Positions 17,584 to 25,726 of a stretch of 64,000 nucleotides of DNA are shown here, in pieces (position 1 is the stretch's first letter; each line of letters opens with the position of its first letter). The notes below the pieces were generated by a model. That model saw only the letters and a list, made by a program, of their open reading frames with translations. It was not told where the DNA came from and searched no databases. The position numbers and the translations under genes were made by a program. Origin of the DNA: an uncultured Sphingomonadaceae bacterium (GTDB lineage Bacteria > Pseudomonadota > Alphaproteobacteria > Sphingomonadales > Sphingomonadaceae); the NCBI GenBank assembly GCA_937996655.1, contig CALKUK010000012.1:186001-250000 (forward strand). Direction: 5' to 3'.

Positions 17584-17853
17584 TCATGTGCGTCCTGTTA
17601 GGAGATTGGCAGCCAAACGGTTGAAACTTGGTGAATTTTCACCAGCAGAATCACCCTTTGTAGAGCCGATTCCCTCCACATTGGCAGCGATTTTGGCTTT
17701 GGTTTTCCCAAGCGCACCGGCCTTCGCCTGAATTCGGGCGGTTGGCGTTGTTGCCTGTTTCGCCGAAATGGTGGCAAGCAGGCTGGGCAGTTCAATTTTT
17801 TTGGGCCGCGCTTTGCCTTGGCGGGGTGTCCGGCCGGGGAAATCCATCTTCAT
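17584..17853 (-). CDS. Hypothetical basic protein (doubtful)
   Basis: This open frame of 89 codons fills most of the 465-base gap between sciP and mnmA. It would encode a lysine, alanine and threonine-rich protein starting MKMDFPGRTPRQGKARPKK, with no recognisable domain. AAAGG lies eight bases before the ATG. Against it, composition is low-complexity and no motif is visible, so it could be non-coding leader sequence for the divergent mnmA. I see nothing else in this gap. Confidence 0.3.
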   Translation of the reverse strand: MKMDFPGRTPRQGKARPKKIELPSLLATISAKQATTPTARIQAKAGALGKTKAKIAANVEGIGSTKGDSAGENSPSFNRLAANLLTGRT

Positions 17854-17941
17854 GTCCCGGCCTTTGTCATAAAGGGCTGAATCTCCGGTAAATTCCCTTT
17901 GATGCTGCAATTCGCGCAAGAGGACACTATGTCCGCAGTCG

Positions 17942-19051
17942 ATGTTTGACCTGTTTCAGCTTGAAGGGCCGCCAAAGGCCCGCCGGATCGTCGTTGCCAT
18001 GTCGGGCGGGGTGGATTCTTCCGTCGTCGCAGCACTCGCCGCGCGGACGGGTGCGGAAACCATCGGCATTACGTTGCAGCTTTATGATCATGGCGCTGCG
18101 GTCAACCGGGTGGGCAGCTGCTGCGCAGGTCAGGATATCCGCGATGCGCGCGCCGTCTGTGATCGGCTGGGCATCGCCCATTATGTTTTTGATCATGAAA
18201 GCCGCTTTCGCGATTCCGTGATCGAACAATTCGCCGATGAATATATGAATGGCCGGACGCCCATCCCCTGTGTCCGCTGCAACATGGGCGTGAAGTTCAC
18301 CGATCTATTCCGTCTGGCGAAAGACCTTGGTGCGGATTGTCTGGCCACGGGCCATTATGTGCGCCGTCTGCCGGGTGCGGGAGGTGCCGAGCTGCACCGC
18401 GCCATCGACCCGGCGCGCGACCAGAGCTACTTCCTGTTCGCCACCACGCCAGACCAGCTGGATTATCTGCGCTTCCCTCTAGGCGGGATGCCCAAGGCCG
18501 ATGTCCGTGCCATTGCCCAGGAAATGGGGTTGGGCGTGGCGTTGAAGCCGGACAGTCAGGATATCTGCTTCGTGCCCAATGGGGATTATGCGAGTGTCGT
18601 GCGCAAAGTGCGTCCGGAGGCCGAAAGCGATGGGGCGATTGTCGATATGGACGGCCGGGAACTCGGCCGCCACAAGGGTCTGATCCATTACACGGTCGGC
18701 CAGCGACGTGGGCTGGAACTGGGCGGCCTTGCCGAGCCGCTTTACGTCGTCCGTCTCGATCCGGCAGCACAGCAGGTTGTCGTGGGGCCAAAGGCGGCGC
18801 TCGCCGTGGCGGCGGCGCGCATTGTGGATCCCAATTGGCTTAGCCCAGTCGAAGGGCGGCCTTTAATGGCCAAGGTCCGGTCCCTGTCAAAGCCTGTGCC
18901 GGCGCGCATGGACGGGGAATGGCTGGTGTTCGACGGGCCAGAATATGGCGTGGCACCGGGGCAGGCAGCCGTTCTTTTTGATGGAGATCACGTGCTTGGC
19001 GGTGGCTGGATTGCCGAAACACAACGTGCCATAGAGTTCGCCGCCGCCTGA
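17942..19051 (+). CDS. mnmA: tRNA-specific 2-thiouridylase MnmA
   Basis: Thiolates U34 in the wobble position of tRNAs for Lys, Glu and Gln, using ATP and a persulfide relay. The 369-residue protein has the PP-loop VAMSGGVDSSVVAAL near residues 17-31. The family cysteines are C113 in CVRCNMGVKF, expected nucleophile by alignment with E. coli C102, and C209 in SQDICFVPNGDY. The GQRRGL motif and C-terminal beta-barrel follow. A CXXC-like pair at residues 110 and 113 is usual for this branch. The ribosome site is weak. A glycine-rich TLQLYDHG region after the PP-loop is normal for alphaproteobacterial MnmA. Confidence 0.97.
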   Translation: MFDLFQLEGPPKARRIVVAMSGGVDSSVVAALAARTGAETIGITLQLYDHGAAVNRVGSCCAGQDIRDARAVCDRLGIAHYVFDHESRFRDSVIEQFADEYMNGRTPIPCVRCNMGVKFTDLFRLAKDLGADCLATGHYVRRLPGAGGAELHRAIDPARDQSYFLFATTPDQLDYLRFPLGGMPKADVRAIAQEMGLGVALKPDSQDICFVPNGDYASVVRKVRPEAESDGAIVDMDGRELGRHKGLIHYTVGQRRGLELGGLAEPLYVVRLDPAAQQVVVGPKAALAVAAARIVDPNWLSPVEGRPLMAKVRSLSKPVPARMDGEWLVFDGPEYGVAPGQAAVLFDGDHVLGGGWIAETQRAIEFAAA

Positions 19052-19098
19052 CCCTCGCATTTTTAGACGGGATAGCAGGCGCTTTGGAGGGGATGTCC

Positions 19099-19980
19099 AT
19101 GCCTGCGTTTTCAACCCGCGTCATTTCGTTTGTCCTGCGCAAAACCGGCCTGTTCCGGAAGATGTTCGCAGGAGGACCCAGCATGTCCGAATTCATCGCC
19201 AAGGCGGCTGCCGTTCCGAGTGCGCCGTCTGCAAAACTGCAAAAAAGCCACGCGATCTCGCACACGGTGTTTGAAGGTTGCACGGTCTGGGAATTCGCCC
19301 CCAAGACAAAAGCACCGACGGCGACAGTGCTTTACTGGCATGGCGGCGGCTATGTTTACCCAGCAGCAGACGCGCACTGGGCGTTTTTGGCGCATATGGC
19401 GGAACAGCATGGCTGGCGCGTCGTGGCGCCGCTTTATCCGCTGGCACCCGCGCACGACGTCGGGGCCACGACAGGCTTTGCTCTGTCTTTCTACAAAGAC
19501 TTTCTCGCCCGGCAGGGTGGCGCGCCTTTCCTTATGGCAGGCGATTCCGCGGGCGCGGGGCTGACAGCCGCCACCGTCATTGCGGCGCGCGATGCGGGAT
19601 TGGCCCTTCCGGCCAAGCTCTTGCTTATCTGCCCCTGGCTCAACGCTGACCCATCGCACCCCGATCAGCCGGAGATCGAAAAGCGTGATGCGATCCTTAC
19701 CATCCCCGGCATTCGGGATGCAGGCAGATTATATGCAGGTGCGGCCGACGTCTCAGACCCCCGGGTCAGCCCGATCCATGCCGATTGGTCCGGCCTTCCG
19801 CCCATTTTGGCGTTCGGCGGCGGGAGCGACATTCTGGTGGTGGATGCCCGCGCCTTAAAGGCCAAGCTGCCCAGCGTCGATTATCAGGAAATGGCCGACA
19901 TGATCCATGATTGGCCGATCTTCACCTTCCCCGAAAGCCGTCAGGCGCAGGCGCGTATGGCGGCCTTCGCCGCCGCCTAA
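19099..19980 (+). CDS. Alpha/beta hydrolase, hormone-sensitive-lipase type
   Basis: Esterase/lipase-like hydrolase of 293 residues. The oxyanion-hole motif WHGGGYVYP, the nucleophile elbow GDSAGAG (serine in GDSAG), the acid GGSDILVVDA and a late histidine in DMIHDWP give the complete catalytic set of the HSL (family IV) group. The ATG at 19099 is chosen because GGAGGGG ends six bases upstream; two earlier in-frame starts (TTG 19084, ATG 19093) sit on or before that site. The stop codon overlaps the CDF gene stop tail to tail. The natural ester substrate is unknown. Confidence 0.9.
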   Translation: MPAFSTRVISFVLRKTGLFRKMFAGGPSMSEFIAKAAAVPSAPSAKLQKSHAISHTVFEGCTVWEFAPKTKAPTATVLYWHGGGYVYPAADAHWAFLAHMAEQHGWRVVAPLYPLAPAHDVGATTGFALSFYKDFLARQGGAPFLMAGDSAGAGLTAATVIAARDAGLALPAKLLLICPWLNADPSHPDQPEIEKRDAILTIPGIRDAGRLYAGAADVSDPRVSPIHADWSGLPPILAFGGGSDILVVDARALKAKLPSVDYQEMADMIHDWPIFTFPESRQAQARMAAFAAA

Positions 19981-20912
19981 AGCTCGCCGCGTTCTTCCGC
20001 CGGGTGCCCGTCCGGATCGGGGTGGATGATGACTTCGGTTCCCGGAAACTCGGCCATTAGCCTGTCCTCAATCTCGTCCATCACGCGGTGGGCCTCGGCG
20101 ACGGTCATCGCCGGGTCCACCCAGACGTGGAACTGGACAAAGTCGGACGTGCCGCTGGTGCGCGTGCGGAAATCATGGATGCCCCGCAATTCGGGGTGCG
20201 ATTCAGCTAAGGCGAGGAAGCGCAGCCGCTTTTCTTCAGGCCATTCCTTGTCCATCAATTGATCTATCGACGTGCGGGCCACCTGATAGGCATTCCAGCC
20301 GAGCCAGAGGGAAATTGCGATGCCGAAAAGGGGGTCTGCGCCGCGCACGCCCAGCAGGGCATCGAGCACAAGCGCTGCAATCACGGAAGCGTTGAGCAGC
20401 AGGTCGCTGGTGTAATGGGCGCTGTCGGCGGCAATCGCGACGGAACCCGTCTGTTTCACAATATACCGCTGATAGGAGACAAGGGCGAGCGTCCCTATGA
20501 TCGCCACCACAGACACGATGATGCCCAGTTCCGGGTCTTCCGGCGCATGCCCGGACCCGATCCGGCTGATCCCGCGCCAGCAGATGCCGATGGCGGAGGC
20601 GGCGATGAGGAAGGTCTGGAACAATGCGGCAATCGCTTCTGCCTTGCCATGGCCAAAGCCATGCTGGTCGTCCGCCGGTTCCGCCGCCAGCCGCACCGCA
20701 TAAAGGGTGATGAGCGACGCAAGAACATCAAGCGCGGTGTCCGCCAGAGAGCCCAGGACGGAAACCGAGCCTGTGGCAATCGCAGCCCAGACTTTCAGCC
20801 CCAACAGGCTGACGGCCATTGTCGTGCTGGCGACCGCCGCGCGCGAGGTCAGCTTGCCGCGCTCTGCTTGAGACAGCAGGGCAGGAGGGGCCAAAGGTGC
20901 AGGGTGTGTCAC
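19977..20912 (-). CDS. Cation diffusion facilitator (FieF/YiiP-like metal exporter)
   Basis: Proton-coupled divalent-metal exporter of the inner membrane, 311 residues. About six membrane helices are followed by a cytoplasmic domain (HDFRTRTSGTSDFVQFHVWVD pattern, split here as HDFRTRTSG and FVQFHVWVD). The intramembrane metal site is of the Asp-rich FieF type: SLADTALD in helix 2 and DSAHYTSD in helix 5. The likely start is GTG at 20912, whose last two bases overlap the pdxH stop (GTGA), indicating translational coupling; a longer frame upstream would run through pdxH. Zinc or iron is the likely substrate by family. Confidence 0.9.
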   Translation of the reverse strand: MTHPAPLAPPALLSQAERGKLTSRAAVASTTMAVSLLGLKVWAAIATGSVSVLGSLADTALDVLASLITLYAVRLAAEPADDQHGFGHGKAEAIAALFQTFLIAASAIGICWRGISRIGSGHAPEDPELGIIVSVVAIIGTLALVSYQRYIVKQTGSVAIAADSAHYTSDLLLNASVIAALVLDALLGVRGADPLFGIAISLWLGWNAYQVARTSIDQLMDKEWPEEKRLRFLALAESHPELRGIHDFRTRTSGTSDFVQFHVWVDPAMTVAEAHRVMDEIEDRLMAEFPGTEVIIHPDPDGHPAEERGEL

Positions 20913-21484
20913 GGGTAGAGGAGGCTTTCCGTCCAATCCCCCGCACGGCGCACAAACAGGCGGCGATGGTGGAGGCGATGCTCTCGGTCTTCCCAAAACT
21001 CGATGCGCCCCGGTGTCACGCGATAGCCGCCCCAATGCGGCGGGCGGGGCACGTCCTGCCCATCAAATTTGGCGCGCATGTCTTCAAAGCGGGCCTCAAA
21101 GGTTTCGCGCCGGTCCAGCGTTTCGGATTGGAGGGAGGCCCAGGCGCCCAGTTGCGAGTCCCGCGCGCGGGACGCGAAATAGGCGTCCGCCTCAGCGGCG
21201 GTCACCGGCGCGACCGGGCCTTCAATGCGGATTTGCTGCCGCTTGGATTTCCAGTGGAACAGTAGCGCGACATGGCCATTCGCCTGAAGCTGCCCGCCCT
21301 TGCGGCTGTGCTGGTTTGTGTAAAAGACAAAGCCCGTCGCATCATAACCTTTGAGCAGCACCATCCGCACGCTGGGGCGGCCATCCGCATCGGCCGTGGC
21401 CAGCGCCATGGCGTTGGAATCATTGATCTCGGTCTCGCGCGCGTCGCGGTACCAAGTGTCGAACAGCTCAAAGGGATCAGTCAT
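20909..21484 (-). CDS. pdxH: Pyridoxamine 5'-phosphate oxidase (PdxH)
   Basis: FMN-dependent oxidase making pyridoxal 5'-phosphate from pyridoxine or pyridoxamine phosphate. At 191 residues it is slightly shorter than E. coli PdxH but has all landmarks: N-terminal DPFELFDTWYRDA, the ALATADADGRPSVRMVLLKG strand pair, FVFYTNQHSRKGGQL, QIRIEGPV, SRARDSQLGAWAS and the C-terminal signature RLHHRRLFVR with the final LLYP. It is translationally coupled to the downstream metal exporter. Confidence 0.97.
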   Translation of the reverse strand: MTDPFELFDTWYRDARETEINDSNAMALATADADGRPSVRMVLLKGYDATGFVFYTNQHSRKGGQLQANGHVALLFHWKSKRQQIRIEGPVAPVTAAEADAYFASRARDSQLGAWASLQSETLDRRETFEARFEDMRAKFDGQDVPRPPHWGGYRVTPGRIEFWEDREHRLHHRRLFVRRAGDWTESLLYP

Positions 21485-21532
21485 GGAGAGCGCTTTACGC
21501 CTGCATGACCGATGAGACCAGAGGGCCGAGCG

Positions 21533-22084
21533 TCAGTTTTCGCGTTTGATGCGGAAGGCTGGACGGTCGTTGATATTTGCCATGTAGCCGCCAAGGGCGG
21601 TTTTGCGGATCCGAATGCTATCACCGACCTTAGGTGACCGCATGCGGGTCAATTCGGTTTGCGCCCAGCGCGCGCCATCGTCCAAAACGAAAAACCATTT
21701 TCCAGACGGGCCAGGAGCGGCACGGGCAATCTTGCCGTCGATAAAGCTGACGCCTTCTTGCTCTTGCCCGTTGTCTGACCGGTCGGACTCAAAAATGGAG
21801 ATTGAAGGCAGTGAAAGTCCGAACAGCGATTTGCGCGTCTGCTTAATCTGGGTGCGGTCCATCACGACGATCTCGTCGCGGGCGGTCGCCTGCTCAAGCT
21901 GAGCGACGGATGCATCGAAGCACTGCAGGCGCTGCTGTGCCTCGGAGATTTTCTGGCAGGCAACGATCGCCTGGAAGCGCTCAGCGGAAGGGCGCCTTTC
22001 CGCGACGGCAGGCCCGGTTGCCAATAGGGCGGCCAATGCGATGATCCATGTGTCGCGAATTGTGTGGCGGGGCATGTGCTTCAT
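21533..22084 (-). CDS. Hypothetical exported protein with cysteine pair
   Basis: Secreted or periplasmic protein of 183 residues, unknown function. A signal peptide with hydrophobic core TWIIALAALLATGPAVA is followed by a cleavage-like AVA-E site. Two cysteines 12 residues apart in ACQKISEAQQRLQCFD resemble the small disulfide helical motif at the start of various envelope proteins. The C-terminal half (about residues 105-180) reads as beta strands, with FVLDDGARWAQTE and GDSIRIRKTALGGYMANI, an SH3- or OB-like pattern. No catalytic motif is visible. It is transcribed away from the TonB receptors and has no operon partner. Confidence 0.75.
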   Translation of the reverse strand: MKHMPRHTIRDTWIIALAALLATGPAVAERRPSAERFQAIVACQKISEAQQRLQCFDASVAQLEQATARDEIVVMDRTQIKQTRKSLFGLSLPSISIFESDRSDNGQEQEGVSFIDGKIARAAPGPSGKWFFVLDDGARWAQTELTRMRSPKVGDSIRIRKTALGGYMANINDRPAFRIKREN

Positions 22085-22464
22085 GCTGTGACTCCTTCAA
22101 GGGCCATCATGCGACATTTGGGGAGCATTTTCTACAGCGACGAAGCCGCGTGCTGCGCTCAGTAAAGTCACAATGATTTTAAATTAAATTCAATTTGATT
22201 TATACGGCGAAAGTCATTTTAGCACTATTATTTCCAAAATGGCTGACAATTTCAAGCCAATGTGGACTAGATTTGATAAATTAGTTGTATAAATGGCACA
22301 GCCGTTAGACATTCGTGTGACACTCTTGCCCGAGAACATTGAATTATTTGGATTTGTCTCCCAACAGCGCTCTCCATGCCAGCTGACGTATGGGTTAAAC
22401 CTTATGTCGGCTGACGGAAGCGCGTCCGTTGACGCTGACGTGCACTTCAACAGTGGAGACAACT
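22085..22464. other. AT-rich intergenic region upstream of the TonB receptors
   Basis: This 380-base gap has no convincing gene. Bases 22161-22300 are markedly AT-rich for this chromosome (a hand count gives about 20% GC for 22161-22200), with runs such as TTTTAAATTAAATT. This is probably the promoter region serving the divergent secreted protein and the first receptor. No fixed -35/-10 pair is assigned. Confidence 0.5.
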
Positions 22465-25431
22465 TTGAAAACGAGCAAAATCCTTTCGGGACTGAAGGCA
22501 GGGGCTGCGCCTCTCGCGCTTACCCTTTTCGCGGTCGCATCGCCGGCATTCGCCCAGGCGGCAGAAGAAGATACGGCATCTGACGAAATCGTCGTTACCG
22601 GTTCGCTCATTGCCAATCCGAACATCTCCAGCACGTCGCCCGTTGCGGTTGTTGGCCAGGACGAAGTTGAGCTTCGTCAGGTCGGCAATGCCGAGCAGAT
22701 CGTCCGTGATTTGCCGGGTGCAGTCGCCAGCGTCGGTCAGAACGTTAACAACGGCAATGGTGGCGCGTCTTACGTTAACCTTCGTGGCCTCGGTTCGAAC
22801 CGCAACATCGTCCTTCTGGATGGTGCGCGCATCGTTCCGTCGGGCGTCGGCGGTTCGGTCGACTTGAACAACATCCCGCTCGCGCTGATTGAGCGCACCG
22901 ACGCTCTGACGGGCGGCGCCTCCACCACTTATGGTGCTGACGCAGTTTCGGGCGTGCTGAACTTCATCACGCGCAAGGACTTTGCGGGCATGGAGCTCCA
23001 GCTCAGCGAAGGCCTCACCGAGCGTGGTGATGGTAACACCTTCCGCGCTGACCTGACCCTGGGCGCTAACTTTGATGATGGCCGTGGTAACGCTGTATTG
23101 AGCGTTGGCTATCAGGAAGCGGACGCTGTCTATCAGGGCGACCGTGACATCGCGTTGTGGGGTATTTCCTCCACGAACGGAAAGGCTGCCGGCAACTCTT
23201 ACACGTCGGTCCCGACAGTGATTGCGCTTGACGACTACCGTCAGATCGGCAGCAATGGCCTGCTGGGTGAAGCTGGCGTTGTTACCGGCTTCAACTTCAA
23301 CCCGTACAACATCTTCGTGACGCCTTATAAGCGTTACAACATGTTCAGCTCGGCGAACTATGAAGTCAGCGACCGTCTGGAAGTTTATGCCCGTGGCATG
23401 TATTCTAAGAACACCGTGTCGACGATTATCGCACCGTCGGGGATCTTCGGTGAAGAGCTCTCGGTTTCGGCGACCAACCCGTTCCTGTCGGCCGGTCTTC
23501 GTGATCAGCTGTGCACGCTCAACGACATTGCGCTGGGCGCGGCTTGCAACACCAACACCGCCATTCCGCTTCCCGCCGTGTATCGTCGTTCGGTTGAGCT
23601 CGGACCGCGCGTCAGCGAATATGTCACAAGCATGTTCGATTACCGCGTCGGTGCCAAGTATGCGATCACAGATGCCATCTCGCTGGACGTCTATGGTTCT
23701 TATGGTGAAAGCGAACGGACTGAAACCAAGTCTGGCTATGTCGCCAAATCGCGCGTTGTTCAGGCCTTGTCTGCATCCAGCACAACGGCTTGTACGAACA
23801 CAGCCAATGGCTGCGTTCCGCTGAACCTGTTCGGTGCTGCTGGCAGCATCACGCCGGCAATGGCGGCGTTCATCGGTGGCGTCACCAGCTCGGTTGCACA
23901 GTTTGCAACGCAGGCCCAGGTTCACGCTGTGATCTCGGGCGACATCGGCGTCAGCGCACCTTGGGCTTCAAGCCCGATTGCGTTCGCCGTTGGTGCAGAA
24001 CATCGCGACTACACCGCTGAAATCCGTCCGGACAACCTGGCGCAGGTTCCAGGCGAACTTGGTGGTGCCGGCGGTGCAACGCTTCCTGTTAACGGTGCCT
24101 ACACCGTAGACGAAGGTTTTGGTGAGTTGATCGCCCCGATTGTTTCAGATCGCGCCTTGTTCCAGGAACTCACGCTTGAAGCTGGTGTCCGATATTCCAA
24201 GTATAAGGTTGATGCTGCAAACAGCCCCAGCTTTAACGCAACAACCTATAAGGTTGGCGCGAACTGGACACCTACAGACGGCATCAAGTTCCGTGGCAAC
24301 TATCAGCGCGCTGTTCGTGCGCCGAACATCGGGGAACTCTTCGCACCTGTCTCGACTGGTTTGACCAACCTTGCCGCTGATCCTTGCGCAGGCACGGCTC
24401 CGGTCGGCAATGCCAACCTGACGGCTGTCTGCCTTGCACAGGGTGCTCCTGCCGCTAAGATCGGCACGATCATCAACCCTGTTGCTGGTCAGGCAAACTC
24501 GACCGGCGGCGGCAATCCGAACCTGACGCCGGAAAAGGCCAACACCTACACCTTTGGTGTTGTTCTTCAGCCGACCGATCTCGTCCCGGGTCTGACGGTG
24601 ACTGTTGATTATTACAGCATCAAGATCACCGACGCCGTCAGCACGCCTACCCCGGGCGACGCCATCGCGGCTTGCTTTGGAACGAATGCGGCCAACGTCA
24701 CGGCAGCTGCGGCAACCAGTGCAGCTTGCGTCGCGATCCGCCGCAACCCGGCAACGGGCGGCCTCAGTGGTTCGCCTGCGACCACACCGGGCTTGTTCCT
24801 GGCCTCGTCGAACCTCGGCAAGCTCAGCACAAGCGGCATCGATATTGCGCTTAACTACAAGCGTGATCTCGGCTTTGCTGACCTGTCGTTGAACTTCTCG
24901 GGCAACTGGACCAACAAGAACGTCTTCCAGGCGACACCGACGTCGTTTGCCCGTGATTGCGTTGGCTACTTCAGCGCAAACTGTGGTTCGATCAATCCGG
25001 ACTATTCGTGGACCCAGCGGACAACGCTGACGTTCAACGACTCGATTGATCTGTCGCTCCTGTGGCGTCACCTCAGCGCCATGAAGTATGAAGGTCAGGC
25101 AGTAGATTATCTGGCACGCGGCTTTAAGGCTTCAAACCACAACCTGTTCAACGGTGTTGTCACAAACTCCGGCCCGGCCCAATCGGCTCTGGCAGGTCAG
25201 ACCGTTAACATGAACAAGATCAGCGCGGCCGATTACTTCGACCTCGCGACGCGAGTTCAGTTGACGGACAATGTGACGCTGTCGCTGACCGTGACGAACC
25301 TGCTGGACAAGAAGCCACCGCTCGTCGGTTCGACGGCTGGCTCGACGTCTTACAACAGCGGCAACACCTTCCCGTCGACCTACGACGCGGTCGGCCGTCG
25401 CTACGCAGCATCGGCTACCCTGAAGTTCTAA
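22465..25431 (+). CDS. TonB-dependent receptor (tandem copy 1)
   Basis: Outer-membrane active transporter of 988 residues, powered by TonB-ExbBD. A signal peptide ends at SPAFAQ, followed by a TonB-box-like DEIVVTGSL. The plug domain contains AEQIVRDLPGAV and VNLRGLGSNRNIVLLDG, and the beta-barrel ends in ATLKF with the usual terminal phenylalanine. I place the start at TTG 22465, after GTGGAG with six bases of spacing, by alignment with the paralogue, whose equivalent codon is GTG. Six cysteines in loops (for example CTNTANGC) suggest extracellular disulfides. The neighbouring receptor is closely similar, so a recent duplication is likely. Substrate unknown. Confidence 0.93.
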   Translation: MKTSKILSGLKAGAAPLALTLFAVASPAFAQAAEEDTASDEIVVTGSLIANPNISSTSPVAVVGQDEVELRQVGNAEQIVRDLPGAVASVGQNVNNGNGGASYVNLRGLGSNRNIVLLDGARIVPSGVGGSVDLNNIPLALIERTDALTGGASTTYGADAVSGVLNFITRKDFAGMELQLSEGLTERGDGNTFRADLTLGANFDDGRGNAVLSVGYQEADAVYQGDRDIALWGISSTNGKAAGNSYTSVPTVIALDDYRQIGSNGLLGEAGVVTGFNFNPYNIFVTPYKRYNMFSSANYEVSDRLEVYARGMYSKNTVSTIIAPSGIFGEELSVSATNPFLSAGLRDQLCTLNDIALGAACNTNTAIPLPAVYRRSVELGPRVSEYVTSMFDYRVGAKYAITDAISLDVYGSYGESERTETKSGYVAKSRVVQALSASSTTACTNTANGCVPLNLFGAAGSITPAMAAFIGGVTSSVAQFATQAQVHAVISGDIGVSAPWASSPIAFAVGAEHRDYTAEIRPDNLAQVPGELGGAGGATLPVNGAYTVDEGFGELIAPIVSDRALFQELTLEAGVRYSKYKVDAANSPSFNATTYKVGANWTPTDGIKFRGNYQRAVRAPNIGELFAPVSTGLTNLAADPCAGTAPVGNANLTAVCLAQGAPAAKIGTIINPVAGQANSTGGGNPNLTPEKANTYTFGVVLQPTDLVPGLTVTVDYYSIKITDAVSTPTPGDAIAACFGTNAANVTAAAATSAACVAIRRNPATGGLSGSPATTPGLFLASSNLGKLSTSGIDIALNYKRDLGFADLSLNFSGNWTNKNVFQATPTSFARDCVGYFSANCGSINPDYSWTQRTTLTFNDSIDLSLLWRHLSAMKYEGQAVDYLARGFKASNHNLFNGVVTNSGPAQSALAGQTVNMNKISAADYFDLATRVQLTDNVTLSLTVTNLLDKKPPLVGSTAGSTSYNSGNTFPSTYDAVGRRYAASATLKF

Positions 25432-25456
25432 TAACAGACCTTCAGTAAGACTTGAG

Positions 25457-25494
25457 ACGGCGGGGAGAGCAATCTCCCCGCCGTTTTCATTTTT
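25457..25494 (+). terminator. Strong intrinsic terminator after receptor 1
   Basis: A perfect 12-base stem ACGGCGGGGAGA pairing with TCTCCCCGCCGT, loop GCAA, followed by TTTCATTTTT. It begins 25 bases after the receptor stop codon, so the two receptors are probably separate transcripts. Confidence 0.9.
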
Positions 25495-25726
25495 GCGCAG
25501 GGCAGGCGCATCATCCTATGTGGCAAAGATGCCACTGTGGCGTAATAAACGGTCCATAATGATCTGAAATTGATTGAAACCCTTCGGGCTGACGCGCATT
25601 GCCGTCCGCAAGCTGACACAGGGGATGGTGCGGGCGCAGTGCGTCTGTGTGCCATCTTCCCTTGAATTGGCGATGAAAACGAAAAGGCCGCCGTCCGGTG
25701 GCCGCATCCAGAAAAGGGACTGGAAC

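Noticed and set aside
22293..22583. Possible small gene before the first TonB receptor
   Set aside because: It ends inside the receptor coding region in another frame, has no ribosome site and no recognisable composition.
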